Source: Sphingobium terrigena
GTDB taxonomy: Bacteria; Pseudomonadota; Alphaproteobacteria; Sphingomonadales; Sphingomonadaceae
Direction of reading: 5' to 3'
Assembly: GCF_003591655.1 (NCBI RefSeq)
Contig: NZ_QVRA01000027.1
Location: forward strand, 1-52,488
DNA length: 52,488 bases
Shown here: in pieces, positions 40,480 to 49,031 of the stretch
How the letters are laid out: every line of letters starts with the position of its first letter
Numbering within the stretch: the stretch's first letter is position 1
The notes under the pieces: generated by a model
Database searches by the model: none
Told to the model about the DNA's origin: nothing
The model's input: only the letters and a program-made list of their open reading frames with translations
Made by a program: the position numbers and the translations under genes

Positions 40480-41436
40480 ATGACGACCTCAGCAATCAGC
40501 CTGCCCATCGTCGATGTAGAGCCGCTGCTGTGCGGCTCGATGCGCGATGCGACGGGCGCGGTCGCCGCGATCCGGTCAGCCTGTCTGGACAAGGGCTTCT
40601 TCTACTGCGTTGGCCATGGCATTTCCGCGGATCTGCGACGAGCCGTCTTTCAACAGTCCGAAGCCTTCTTCTCCCTTTCCGAGGCCGAGAAGCTGAAGGT
40701 CGACAAGCGCCAGTCACGAGCCAATCGCGGCTATGAGATGTTGCGTGGGCAGACCCTGGAACCCGGCACACCGCCCGACCTGAAAGAAGGCTATTATATT
40801 GGTGCGGAGGTCAGCGACGATGATCCGCGCGCCGCGCGCCTCATCAATGTCGGGCAAAATGTCTGGCCGGAGCCCTTGCCCGACTTCCGCGCCGTCATGG
40901 AGCGCTATTTCTCCGAGATGAGCGCGCTCGCCTCCGTCCTCCTCAGAGGGCTCGCTTTGTCCCTCGATTTGCCTGGCGATCACTTTTCGGAGTTCGAGTG
41001 CGATCCGCTCGCGACCCTCAGGCTGCTGCATTATCCCCCGCAGCCGGCTGTGACCGCGCCGGGCGAGAAGGGGTGCGGTGCGCACACGGATTTTGGCGGG
41101 ATCACGATCCTGATGCAGGACGAAATCGGCGGACTGCAGGTTTGGGACAATGGATCGCAGACCTGGATCGACGCGCCGCCAATCCCCAATGCGTTCATCG
41201 TCAATCTCGGAGACCTGATGGGGCGGTGGACCAACGACCAATACCGTTCGACTCTCCATCGGGTGATCAATGGATCAGGGCGCGAGCGATACTCCGTGCC
41301 ATTTTTCTTCTCGGGAAATCATGATTATCGGATTGAATGCCTGCCGACCTGCAGGGTCGCTGGCGAGGATCCGAAATATCCGTCGACGACCGTCGATGCC
41401 CATATCCGCCAAATGTATGCCCGGACCTACGCCTAA
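40480..41436 (+). CDS. Fe(II)/2-oxoglutarate oxygenase, IPNS-like (copy 4)
   Basis: 318 residues from ATG at 40480 (AGGGAG site). Ligands H202, D204 (GAHTDFGG) and H260 (LHRVING); R270 and S272 (RYSVP) for 2OG. Shares with copies 1 and 3 the TPPDLKEGYYIGAE-type segment and the C-terminal DPKYPSTTVDAHIRQMYARTYA pattern, so it is of the same subfamily but clearly separate. It opens the large lower-pathway operon, 104 bases before hpxX. Confidence 0.85.
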   Translation: MTTSAISLPIVDVEPLLCGSMRDATGAVAAIRSACLDKGFFYCVGHGISADLRRAVFQQSEAFFSLSEAEKLKVDKRQSRANRGYEMLRGQTLEPGTPPDLKEGYYIGAEVSDDDPRAARLINVGQNVWPEPLPDFRAVMERYFSEMSALASVLLRGLALSLDLPGDHFSEFECDPLATLRLLHYPPQPAVTAPGEKGCGAHTDFGGITILMQDEIGGLQVWDNGSQTWIDAPPIPNAFIVNLGDLMGRWTNDQYRSTLHRVINGSGRERYSVPFFFSGNHDYRIECLPTCRVAGEDPKYPSTTVDAHIRQMYARTYA

Positions 41437-41455
41437 TGCGTGTCCTGATCGCAAA

Positions 41456-41465
41456 TCGGCATCAC
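41456..41465 (+). promoter_or_regulatory. Candidate operator TCGGCATCAC upstream of hpxX
   Basis: Third copy of the motif, extended to a dyad CGGCA (41457-41461) and TGCCG (41468-41472), 75 bases ahead of the hpxX start. Confidence 0.4.
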
Positions 41466-41539
41466 GGTTGCCGAAAAATTGATCTTTCCGCGCGCAGCGG
41501 TTCGTCGTCAGGTTCGCGTCTCTCCTTGAAGGAACGGCC

Positions 41540-41719
41540 ATGACGGACGCGCAGCAACTTGAAGAGATGAAGGCCCTCGCCAAGGGGGTCGGCATCGATA
41601 TTCCCACGCCCTTCGCCGCGGGGGTGCTCACCAATCTCAATCTACTACGGCGCCACGCAGCGATCGTCGACCAGGCTGACCCCGTCGACCTCGATCCTGC
41701 AGAGCTGCTCATCCCATGA
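41540..41719 (+). CDS. hpxX: AtzG/HpxX-like small subunit (DUF4089)
   Basis: 59 residues, ATG at 41540 with AAGGAA upstream, ending in an ATGA overlap with the amidase. The helical MTDAQQLEEMKALAKGVGID, then PAELLIP end, is the DUF4089/AtzG form: a small protein that forms a complex with an AtzE-type amidase. In Klebsiella the equivalent hpxX precedes hpxY. Confidence 0.75.
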   Translation: MTDAQQLEEMKALAKGVGIDIPTPFAAGVLTNLNLLRRHAAIVDQADPVDLDPAELLIP

Positions 41720-43083
41720 CGCTGCGCAGCGACATTGAAGCTGTCAATTCAGGCGCGCGCACGGCTGCGGCCTGGCTGGAGCAGTCCCTCGGCTGCACGT
41801 CGGCAGACGAGGGTCTTAATTGCCTGACGGCCGTGTTCGCGGACGAGGCACGAGAGGCGGCTCAGACGGTCGACCTCGCGCCTTGCGGCCAGGTTCTGGC
41901 CGGCGTTCCGTTCGTCGCGAAGGATCTGTTCGATATTGCCGGCCGCACAACCATGGCGGGGTCGATCCTCAATGCCGAGCATGCACCGGCCGGCGCCGAC
42001 GCGACGGCCGTCGCCCGGCTCAAGGCGGCCGGCGCCGTCCTGGTCGGGCTCGCCAATATGGACGAATATGCGTACGGCTTCAGTACCGAAAACCATCATC
42101 TAGGTCCGACGCGCAATCCGCATGATCCGACCCGGATCGCCGGCGGCTCTTCGGGCGGGTCGGCCGCCGCCGTCGCCGCAGGCATGGTGCCGATCTCTCT
42201 CGGTTCGGATACCAACGGGTCCATTCGAGTCCCGGCGTCGCTCTGCGGCATTTTCGGCCTGAAACCGACATTCGGCCGACTGTCGCGTGCGGGGACCTTT
42301 CCGTTTGTCGCGAGCCTCGACCATATCGGTCCCTTCGCGCGCTGTGTCGACGACATCGCGCTCGTCTACGATGTGCTGCAGGGTTCCGATCCATTTGATC
42401 CCGCCTGCGTTGATCGCCCCTCCGATCTCGCCGGAACGCTGGATCGCAGCATCGGCCGAACATTCAAAGTCGGCTTGCTCGACGGCTGGTTCAGACAGGG
42501 CGCCACCACCGACGCATTGGCGGCAGTGGAAAAAGTCGCCACTGCGTTCGCAAATCTGCGATCCGCAAACTGGGCTGGCGCTGAGGTCGCGCGCTCGTCC
42601 GCCTTCTGCATGACGGCGATCGAGGGTGCTAGTTTCCATTTCTCCCGGTTGAGCCGCCAGGCGGCAAGTTTCGATCCGGCGGTACGCGATCGCCTGCTGG
42701 CAGGCGCGCTCATGCCTGCCCATCTCGGTCAGCAGGTCCGTCGGGTGCGGCGCAGCATGATTCAGGAGGTCGACCGGCTCTTTCGGGATTTTGACCTGCT
42801 CATCGCGCCTGCCACGCCGTGCAGCGCGCCTCGCATCGGAGAGGCCACGATCGAGATCGACGGCGTCGAGGTGCCTGTTCGTGCCAATCTCGGCATCTAT
42901 ACCCAGCCGGTCAGTTTCGTCGGCTTGCCGGCCCTGGCATCGCCGGTCGACCTACCCGGCATGCCTATCGGGGTGCAGCTGATCGCGGCGCCGTGGAATG
43001 AGCGCGTGCTTTTGCAAGCTGCAGCCTGGCTCGAAGATCGAGGCATCCTGGCCTCACGGCCTTGCCCGGTTCCGGAGGCGTGA
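41716..43083 (+). CDS. hpxY: AtzE/HpxY-like amidase, candidate oxalurate hydrolase
   Basis: 455 residues of the amidase-signature family. Catalytic Lys69 (VAKDLFDIAG), the cis-Ser in GGSSGGS (143-149) and nucleophile Ser169 (DTNGSIRVPAS) are all present. Its partner hpxX overlaps the start and hpxZ is further along, so the trio matches hpxXYZ of purine users and atzG-atzE-atzH of cyanurate users. In an allantoin pathway it most likely hydrolyses oxalurate or a breakdown product of it. The substrate is inferred. Confidence 0.75.
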   Translation: MTLRSDIEAVNSGARTAAAWLEQSLGCTSADEGLNCLTAVFADEAREAAQTVDLAPCGQVLAGVPFVAKDLFDIAGRTTMAGSILNAEHAPAGADATAVARLKAAGAVLVGLANMDEYAYGFSTENHHLGPTRNPHDPTRIAGGSSGGSAAAVAAGMVPISLGSDTNGSIRVPASLCGIFGLKPTFGRLSRAGTFPFVASLDHIGPFARCVDDIALVYDVLQGSDPFDPACVDRPSDLAGTLDRSIGRTFKVGLLDGWFRQGATTDALAAVEKVATAFANLRSANWAGAEVARSSAFCMTAIEGASFHFSRLSRQAASFDPAVRDRLLAGALMPAHLGQQVRRVRRSMIQEVDRLFRDFDLLIAPATPCSAPRIGEATIEIDGVEVPVRANLGIYTQPVSFVGLPALASPVDLPGMPIGVQLIAAPWNERVLLQAAAWLEDRGILASRPCPVPEA

Positions 43084-44327
43084 TGTTGTCCGGCGGGGAG
43101 AGGGCGGTCGCGCGCTGCGATCAGCTGGGGAAAGCCCCTTATAGCGACATGGCTGAAGGCCTGTTCCGATCCTATCTGTCCCCGGCCTATGTCGCTGCCC
43201 AGCGCCAGTTATCTGCCTGGATGGAGCAGGCGGGCATGACCGTACGGATCGATGCTGCCGGAAACATGATTGGTCGTTATGAAGGGCAAGAGGCTGGCCC
43301 GCCGCTTGTGATCGCCAGTCATCTCGACAGCGTGCGTGATGCCGGGCGCTATGATGGTCCGCTTGGCATCATGCTCGGCATCGAATGCGTCGATGATTTG
43401 CGCGAACGGCAGGTTCGACTGCCCTTTCCAATCGAGGTTTATGCCTTCGGCGACGAAGAGGGCTCGCGCTTTCCGGCGGCCATGTTGACCAGCAGGGCCG
43501 TCGCGGGCTCGCTCGATCCCGCCATGCTGGCGATCGAGGATGCTGCGGGCGTCAGTCTCGACACGGCCCTCAAAACCTATCCGCTTCGAGAGCTGAGCAG
43601 CGCCCGGTTCGCGGATGCGCGATCCTCCGGCATTTTGGGCTATCTCGAGGCTCATATCGAGCAGGGGCCGGCCCTTGAGGCCGCGAACCTTCCTGTCGGC
43701 GTTGTGACCGGCATCGCGGCGCAGCTGCGCTATAAATTCACGGTCCGCGGTCGGGCTGGACATGCCGGCACCAATTCGATGCGGCTCCGCCGCGACGCGC
43801 TGGCGGCGGCCGCCGCCATGCTGCTCGCCGCCGAGAGTCTTGCCGTCAATCATGGGGACGGCGTTGTTGCGACCGTTGGTCAGCTCGAGGTGAGGCCGGG
43901 CGCTCCGAACGTCGTGCCTGGCGAGGTGCGCTTCACGCTGGATGTGCGGGCACCGACCAACGACCGACGTGATGCGGTCGCGCAGGAGATCATGGCCGCA
44001 TTTGCTGCGGTCGCCCGGTCGCGCGACGTCGCCTTGTCTCGCGAGGCGCTGCAGGATCTCGCGGCAAGTCCTTGCGATCCGGACTGGACCGACCTGCTCG
44101 CCAGCGCGGCGCTGGACCTGGCGGTGCCTTGCGACCGGCTTGTTTCTGGCGCGGGGCATGACGCGATGATCATGGCGGCGCTCGGGCGCACCGCCATGCT
44201 CTTCATCCGATGCGATGGCGGCATCAGTCACAATCCGGCCGAGCAGGTCAAGGCGGACGACGTCGAAGACGCCCGGCAGGTCATGATCAGGTTTATCGAG
44301 AAACTGGGGGATAATTTCCGTGATTGA
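43083..44327 (+). CDS. hpxK: Allantoate amidohydrolase (M20 family)
   Basis: 414 residues, start overlapping the amidase stop (TGATG). Di-metal ligands H80, D91, E126 and H191 (SHLDSVRDAGRYDG, GDEEGSRF, HIEQGP) plus the late His in SGAGHDAMIM match Zn-dependent allantoate amidohydrolases and ureidopropionases. Turns allantoate into ureidoglycine, CO2 and ammonia. Placement next to the aminotransferase favours allantoate over carbamoyl amino acids. Confidence 0.8.
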   Translation: MLSGGERAVARCDQLGKAPYSDMAEGLFRSYLSPAYVAAQRQLSAWMEQAGMTVRIDAAGNMIGRYEGQEAGPPLVIASHLDSVRDAGRYDGPLGIMLGIECVDDLRERQVRLPFPIEVYAFGDEEGSRFPAAMLTSRAVAGSLDPAMLAIEDAAGVSLDTALKTYPLRELSSARFADARSSGILGYLEAHIEQGPALEAANLPVGVVTGIAAQLRYKFTVRGRAGHAGTNSMRLRRDALAAAAAMLLAAESLAVNHGDGVVATVGQLEVRPGAPNVVPGEVRFTLDVRAPTNDRRDAVAQEIMAAFAAVARSRDVALSREALQDLAASPCDPDWTDLLASAALDLAVPCDRLVSGAGHDAMIMAALGRTAMLFIRCDGGISHNPAEQVKADDVEDARQVMIRFIEKLGDNFRD

Positions 44328-45552
44328 ACAGTTCGGCGAAATCGATCCGCCCCAGCGTCTGCTCATGGGGCCGGGCCCGGTCAACGCTCATCCCCGTGTG
44401 CTGCGCGCCATGTCGGCGGATCTCCTGGGCCAGTTCGATCCTGAGATGACCAGCTATATGAACGAGGTCATGGCACTCTATCGCCCAATCTTTGGGACAG
44501 AGAACCAGTGGACTTTGCTCGTCGACGGGACAGCGCGTGCCGGTATCGAAGCGGCGCTGGTATCTCTGGTCGCGCCCGGCGACACGGTTCTGGTTGTCAA
44601 TTTCGGGCGCTTCGGGCTTTTGCTCTCGGAGATTCTGCAGCGGATCGGGGCAAAGATCGAAACGGTCGAGGCGCCGTGGGGAGAAACCGTGCCGCTCGAC
44701 GCGATCGAGGCGGCCATCCAGCGGACCGGTCCAGCACTCGTCGCCTCGATCCACGGCGATACATCCACGACGATGGCCCAGCCGCTTGATGGCTTTGGCG
44801 ACTTGTGCGCGCGTGCCGGTGCCCTTTCCTATGTGGACGCGACCGCGACGATCGGCGGGATGGAAATCGCGACTGATCGCTGGGGCGTCGACGTAGTGAG
44901 TGGCGGCCTTCAGAAATGTCTGGGCGGCCCGTCCGGCTCGGCGCCGATCACCATTTCGCAGCGCGCCGCCGCTTATATCCAGCGTCGTAAACATGTCGAA
45001 CAGGGCATTCGCCGTGACGATATCGAGGACGGGGAAGGGCCGCTGATCGGCTCAAATTACTTCGATCTCGCCATGATCATGGATTACTGGTCGGACAAGC
45101 GTCTCAATCATCATACCGAGGCGACGACGATGCTCTACGGAGCCCGTGAATGCGCGCGGATCATGCTCGCTGAAGGTCTCGACGCCCGCTACGCGCGGCA
45201 TCGGGCGGCCGGAGGCGCGATGACGGCTGGCCTGCGCGCTATGGGTCTGAGCCTGTTCGGAGACGACCGCCACCGCATGACCAATGTAACGGCCGTGCAT
45301 ATCCCCGATGGCATCGATGGTGAAACGGTCCGGCGCAAGATGCGCGAGCATTTCGAGATCGAGATCGGAACGGCCTTCGGCCCGCTGGCAGGAAAAGTCT
45401 GGCGGATCGGCGCGATGGGCTACAACGCCCGCAAGCATAAGGTTCTGCTCACGCTAGCCGCCCTGGAGGCCGTGCTCATGGGCGAAGGCCTGCGGCTTCC
45501 TGCAGGAGAAGGTGTCACTGCCGCCCTCGCGGCTTGGGAGGCCTCCCAATGA
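44320..45552 (+). CDS. pucG: Ureidoglycine-glyoxylate aminotransferase (class V)
   Basis: 410 residues, GTG start inside the hpxK stop. PLP Lys199 in SGGLQKCLGGPSG; N-terminus LLMGPGPVNAHPRVLRAMS typical for alanine-glyoxylate-type class V enzymes; HGDTSTTMAQPL before it. PucG/HpxJ enzymes transfer the amino group of ureidoglycine to glyoxylate, giving oxalurate and glycine, which feeds the hpxY step. Family specificity versus serine/alanine-glyoxylate transaminase is set by the gene neighbours. Confidence 0.8.
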   Translation: MIEQFGEIDPPQRLLMGPGPVNAHPRVLRAMSADLLGQFDPEMTSYMNEVMALYRPIFGTENQWTLLVDGTARAGIEAALVSLVAPGDTVLVVNFGRFGLLLSEILQRIGAKIETVEAPWGETVPLDAIEAAIQRTGPALVASIHGDTSTTMAQPLDGFGDLCARAGALSYVDATATIGGMEIATDRWGVDVVSGGLQKCLGGPSGSAPITISQRAAAYIQRRKHVEQGIRRDDIEDGEGPLIGSNYFDLAMIMDYWSDKRLNHHTEATTMLYGARECARIMLAEGLDARYARHRAAGGAMTAGLRAMGLSLFGDDRHRMTNVTAVHIPDGIDGETVRRKMREHFEIEIGTAFGPLAGKVWRIGAMGYNARKHKVLLTLAALEAVLMGEGLRLPAGEGVTAALAAWEASQ

Positions 45553-46430
45553 GCCGCGACCTTGTCGGTTATGGGCAGACGCCGCCTGACCCAAATTGGC
45601 CAGCCGGCGCGCGGGTCGCGGTTCAGTTCGTGATCAACTATGAAGAAGGCGCCGAAAACAGCGTTCTCAATGGGGATAAGGGCTCTGAGAGCTTCCTTTC
45701 GGAAATGGTTGGTGCCGCCAGCCATCCGGACCGTGCGATGGCGATGGAAAGCCTCTACGAATATGGCAGCCGCGCTGGCTTCTGGCGGCTGCATCGGATC
45801 TTCACCGAGCGGGGTATCCCGCTGACGGTGTTCGGCGTTGCGCAGGCACTGGCGATCAATCCGCAAGCCGTGGAGGCGATGCTTTCGGCTGATTGGGAAA
45901 TTGCCAGCCACGGCCTGCGCTGGATCGATTATCAGACCGTGACGGAGGAGGTCGAACGCGCCCATATCGCTGAGGCGATCGCGTTGCACACCACTCTCAC
46001 CGGCAGCCGTCCGCTCGGATGGTATCAGGGCCGTACCTCTCCCAACACCGCCCGTCTCGTCGCTGAGGAAGGGGGCTTCCTCTACGACGCTGACAGCTAT
46101 GCCGACGACCTTCCCTACTGGGATCGGCAGCATGGCCGGGCTCAGCTGATCGTGCCTTACACGCTCGACGTCAACGATATGAAGTTCGTCGCGTATAATG
46201 GGTTCAGCGAAGGCGAGGCGTTCTTCCGATATCTGCGCGACACGTTCGAACAGCTCCGCGAGGAAGGCGGCCGGATGATGTCGGTCGGCCTTCACGGTCG
46301 GATCGCCGGCAAGCCGGCGCGTGCTCGGGCCGTCGCTCGCTTCCTCGATCATGTCCTGTCGACGAGCGATGCCTGGATCGCCCGTCGGATCGATATCGCA
46401 CGCCACTGGATGAAGGAGTTTCCGGCATGA
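45549..46430 (+). CDS. puuE: PuuE-type allantoinase (NodB fold)
   Basis: 293 residues from ATG at 45549 (ATGA overlap). Contains VNYEEGAE-type segment FVINYEEGAENSVLNGD, SADWEIASHGLRWIDYQTVT and GWYQGRTSPNTARLVAEEGG, conserved in the metal-independent allantoinases of the polysaccharide-deacetylase superfamily (PuuE, HpxB). Hydrolyses (S)-allantoin to allantoate. No deacetylase signal peptide. Confidence 0.85.
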   Translation: MSRDLVGYGQTPPDPNWPAGARVAVQFVINYEEGAENSVLNGDKGSESFLSEMVGAASHPDRAMAMESLYEYGSRAGFWRLHRIFTERGIPLTVFGVAQALAINPQAVEAMLSADWEIASHGLRWIDYQTVTEEVERAHIAEAIALHTTLTGSRPLGWYQGRTSPNTARLVAEEGGFLYDADSYADDLPYWDRQHGRAQLIVPYTLDVNDMKFVAYNGFSEGEAFFRYLRDTFEQLREEGGRMMSVGLHGRIAGKPARARAVARFLDHVLSTSDAWIARRIDIARHWMKEFPA

Positions 46431-46819
46431 GTGCCCAGATCGAAATCGATCAACCCGACCGTCTCGCGGAGGTCACGGCGGCCTTTTACGACTATGAGCG
46501 CGCCCTCATGACGGACGATGTTCCCGCCATGGATCGGCTCTTCCACGACGCACCGACGACCAATCGATACGGCGTTGGCGAGGTTCTCTACGGCATTGAA
46601 GAGATCAGGGACTTTCGCAAGGGGCGGGGCGGATCACCGCAGCGAACCCTCGGTAAGGTCTCGATCACAGTCTATGGCGACAGCTTCGCCACCGCCGACG
46701 CCGAGTTTTTTCGCGAGAACAGCGATCGACGTGGCCGGCAGACCCAGAGCTGGGTCCGGTTCGCCGATGGCTGGAAGGTCGTCTCCGCACATGTCAGCCT
46801 TGAGGGGAGCACCCACTGA
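46427..46819 (+). CDS. hpxZ: AtzH/HpxZ-like protein (DUF3225, NTF2 fold)
   Basis: 130 residues, ATGA overlap with puuE. The NTF2-like cone: AAFYDYERALMTDDVPAMDR at the start and QSWVRFADGWKVVSAHVSL at the end. AtzH-type proteins are partners of the AtzG/AtzE pair. Its presence in the same operon as hpxX and hpxY completes that set. Confidence 0.75.
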   Translation: MSAQIEIDQPDRLAEVTAAFYDYERALMTDDVPAMDRLFHDAPTTNRYGVGEVLYGIEEIRDFRKGRGGSPQRTLGKVSITVYGDSFATADAEFFRENSDRRGRQTQSWVRFADGWKVVSAHVSLEGSTH

Positions 46820-47286
46820 TGGAGCGGTCGGCCTTCATTCATCGCTATGGCGCGCTGTTCGAACATTCGCCCTGGGTGGTGGAGCGTGCCGCCGATCGGC
46901 CTCGCACCGATGACCTTCATGGCGATCTGATGAGAGTCGTCGAGACCGCGACGGGAGACGAACGCCTCGCGCTCGTTCGCGCGCACCCTGAACTCGCCGG
47001 CAAGGCGGCTGTCGCGCGTGAATTGACCGCCGCATCCGCGGCCGAGCAGGCCTCAGCGGGACTGGACAGCCTCACGCAGGCGGAGTTCGACCGGTTTCAT
47101 CAACTCAATGCAGCCTATCAGGACAGGTTCGGCTTCCCCTTCATCATCTGCGTTCGGCGGACCGACAAGGCAGGCATCCTCGCGGCGATGGAACAGCGCC
47201 TCAACAACGAGCGGGACACCGAACTGCAGACGGCCATCACGGAAATCGGCGAGATCGTTCGCTTGCGCCTGAAGGATCTGCCATGA
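46819..47286 (+). CDS. uraD: OHCU decarboxylase
   Basis: 155 residues. Catalytic His56 and Glu58 in ALVRAHPELAGK; FDRFHQLNAAYQDRFGFPFI is the conserved segment around the active site of 2-oxo-4-hydroxy-4-carboxy-5-ureidoimidazoline decarboxylases (HpxQ/UraD). Forms (S)-allantoin. All-helical, cytosolic. Start overlaps the hpxZ stop; stop overlaps the FAD enzyme. Confidence 0.85.
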   Translation: MERSAFIHRYGALFEHSPWVVERAADRPRTDDLHGDLMRVVETATGDERLALVRAHPELAGKAAVARELTAASAAEQASAGLDSLTQAEFDRFHQLNAAYQDRFGFPFIICVRRTDKAGILAAMEQRLNNERDTELQTAITEIGEIVRLRLKDLP

Positions 47287-48698
47287 CCCTGGAGCTTCAC
47301 AACGCGCGCGTCCGGCATGATTTGCAGTGCTTGAATTACGGCGGCCCGGATTGGTTGCCGCCGGCTCGCCATGCGGATGGACATGTCTATGATGTGGTGA
47401 TCGTGGGCGGGGGCCAGAGCGGGCTCGGAGCCGCGTTCGGTCTCTTGCGGGAACGCGTCTCCAATATCCTCGTGATCGACGAGAACCCGGCCGGCTTCGA
47501 GGGGCCTTGGGATACCTATGCCCGGATGGTGACATTGCGCACCCCCAAACAGCTGACGGCCATCGACTATGGCGTGCCGTCGCTGACCTTCCGCGCCTAT
47601 TGGGAAGCGATGCACGGGAGCGATGGCTGGGATGCGATCGACAAGATCCCCCGGCGCGACTGGATGGATTATCTGCGCTGGTATCGGGATATATTGGGCT
47701 TGCCGGTCAGGAACGAGGCGCGCCTCGACCTGATCGAGCGCGCTGATGGCGGATTGTTCCGACTGCGTCTGGCCGATGGCGATATGCTACTGGCGCGCAA
47801 GATCGTCCTTGCGACCGGAATTCAGGGGGGCGGGCAGTGGCACACGCCGGCGATGATCGTCGATGCGGTTCCCAAATCGCGCTACGCGCACACCTCGGAA
47901 ATGATCGATTTTGGCGCGCTGCGCGGCAAGAAGGTCGGCATCCTCGGCGGTGGGGCCTCTGCGTTCGACAATGCCCAGTTCGCGCTCGGCGCGGGTGTCG
48001 GCGAAGTCCATGTCTTCGTTCGGCGTGCGTCGCTTCCAACCGTGAACCCGATCCGGTTCATGGAAGCCTCGGGCCTGATCCCGAGATTCCCGGCGCTCCC
48101 CGACCCGGTCAAATATCGGATGATGGTGAGCTTTTTCGATCGCAACCAGCCACCGACCAATGACACGTTCCAGCGGGCGCTGGCGTCCCCGGGCTTTGAG
48201 CTTCATCTCGGCAGCCCCTGGCTCAATGTCGAAGCATCCGATGGGGGCGTGACGGTCACGACGCCCAAAGGGCTGCAGACCTTCGACTATCTGATCCTGT
48301 CGACCGGTCTAGTCACCGACCCGGAATTGCGGCCCGAACTGCGGCAATTCGCCGGGAAGATCGCGCGCTGGTCGGACCGGATTTCGGCGCCCGCCTCCGA
48401 GCGCAATGCGCTCGTCGATGATCATCCCTATCTGGGACCGGCCTTCCAGTTCCTAGCAAAGGACCCGCAGGATCAGGCCACGCTCCATGGACTCTTCGCT
48501 TTCAACTATTCCGGTCTGATCAGCCTCGGTCTGTCGGCCTCGGCCTTGTCCGGTCTGAAGCAGGCCCTGCCGCGCCTCGTGGCAGGCGTATGCGATCAGC
48601 TCTTCCTCGATCGACAGGATGAGGTGGTGTCCGCCTATCTCGCTTATGACGAGCCCGAGTTTAACGCCTGCGGTCAGAATGCGCAGGTGGCGGCATGA
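47283..48698 (+). CDS. FAD/NAD(P)H monooxygenase, candidate urate hydroxylase
   Basis: 471 residues. FAD-binding GGGQSGLGAAF at about 41-51 and a second Rossmann motif VGILGGGASAFDNAQ at about 218 for NAD(P)H, the two-dinucleotide layout of flavin-containing monooxygenases. It is not of the HpxO type (single Rossmann, p-hydroxybenzoate hydroxylase fold); the HpyO-type FAD urate oxidases are a better comparison. It lies exactly between OHCU decarboxylase and 5-hydroxyisourate hydrolase with 4-base overlaps on both sides, the position where urate oxidation to 5-hydroxyisourate belongs. No cofactorless uricase or PuuD is in the window. Confidence 0.7.
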   Translation: MTLELHNARVRHDLQCLNYGGPDWLPPARHADGHVYDVVIVGGGQSGLGAAFGLLRERVSNILVIDENPAGFEGPWDTYARMVTLRTPKQLTAIDYGVPSLTFRAYWEAMHGSDGWDAIDKIPRRDWMDYLRWYRDILGLPVRNEARLDLIERADGGLFRLRLADGDMLLARKIVLATGIQGGGQWHTPAMIVDAVPKSRYAHTSEMIDFGALRGKKVGILGGGASAFDNAQFALGAGVGEVHVFVRRASLPTVNPIRFMEASGLIPRFPALPDPVKYRMMVSFFDRNQPPTNDTFQRALASPGFELHLGSPWLNVEASDGGVTVTTPKGLQTFDYLILSTGLVTDPELRPELRQFAGKIARWSDRISAPASERNALVDDHPYLGPAFQFLAKDPQDQATLHGLFAFNYSGLISLGLSASALSGLKQALPRLVAGVCDQLFLDRQDEVVSAYLAYDEPEFNACGQNAQVAA

Positions 48699-49027
48699 CC
48701 TTGTCCACGCACATCCTCGACACGATGCACGGCACGCCGGCGGCAGGACTTCGGGTCCGGCTGAAAAAGGGCAATCTCGTCCTCTTCGAGGGTCTGACCG
48801 ACCAGGATGGACGCTGCCCCGATCTCAGGGCGACGGCGGCAGGCGTCGGGCTCTTCTCCCTGACCTTCGAGGTCGCTGATTATTTCGTCTCTCGTGGTGT
48901 TGAGCTGCCGAACCCGCCCTTTCTCGATCATGTCACGATCGACTTCGGGATCGCCGATGCAGGCGCACATTACCACGTGCCGCTCCTCGTCTCGCCTTAT
49001 GCCTACTCGACCTATCGGGGGAGCTGA
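48695..49027 (+). CDS. uraH: 5-hydroxyisourate hydrolase
   Basis: 110 residues. N-terminal STHILDTMHGTPAAGLRVRL with the conserved His6, and the C-terminal tetrapeptide YRGS, which is the hallmark of HIU hydrolase versus transthyretin. Hydrolyses 5-hydroxyisourate to OHCU. No signal peptide, so cytosolic. ATGA overlap with the FAD gene. Confidence 0.9.
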   Translation: MTLSTHILDTMHGTPAAGLRVRLKKGNLVLFEGLTDQDGRCPDLRATAAGVGLFSLTFEVADYFVSRGVELPNPPFLDHVTIDFGIADAGAHYHVPLLVSPYAYSTYRGS

Positions 49028-49031
49028 GCGA

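Noticed and set aside
26928..41436. ACC oxidase, gibberellin oxidase or true isopenicillin N synthase for the four 2OG enzymes
   Set aside because: They share the fold only; the context is purine degradation and there are no beta-lactam or hormone pathway genes.
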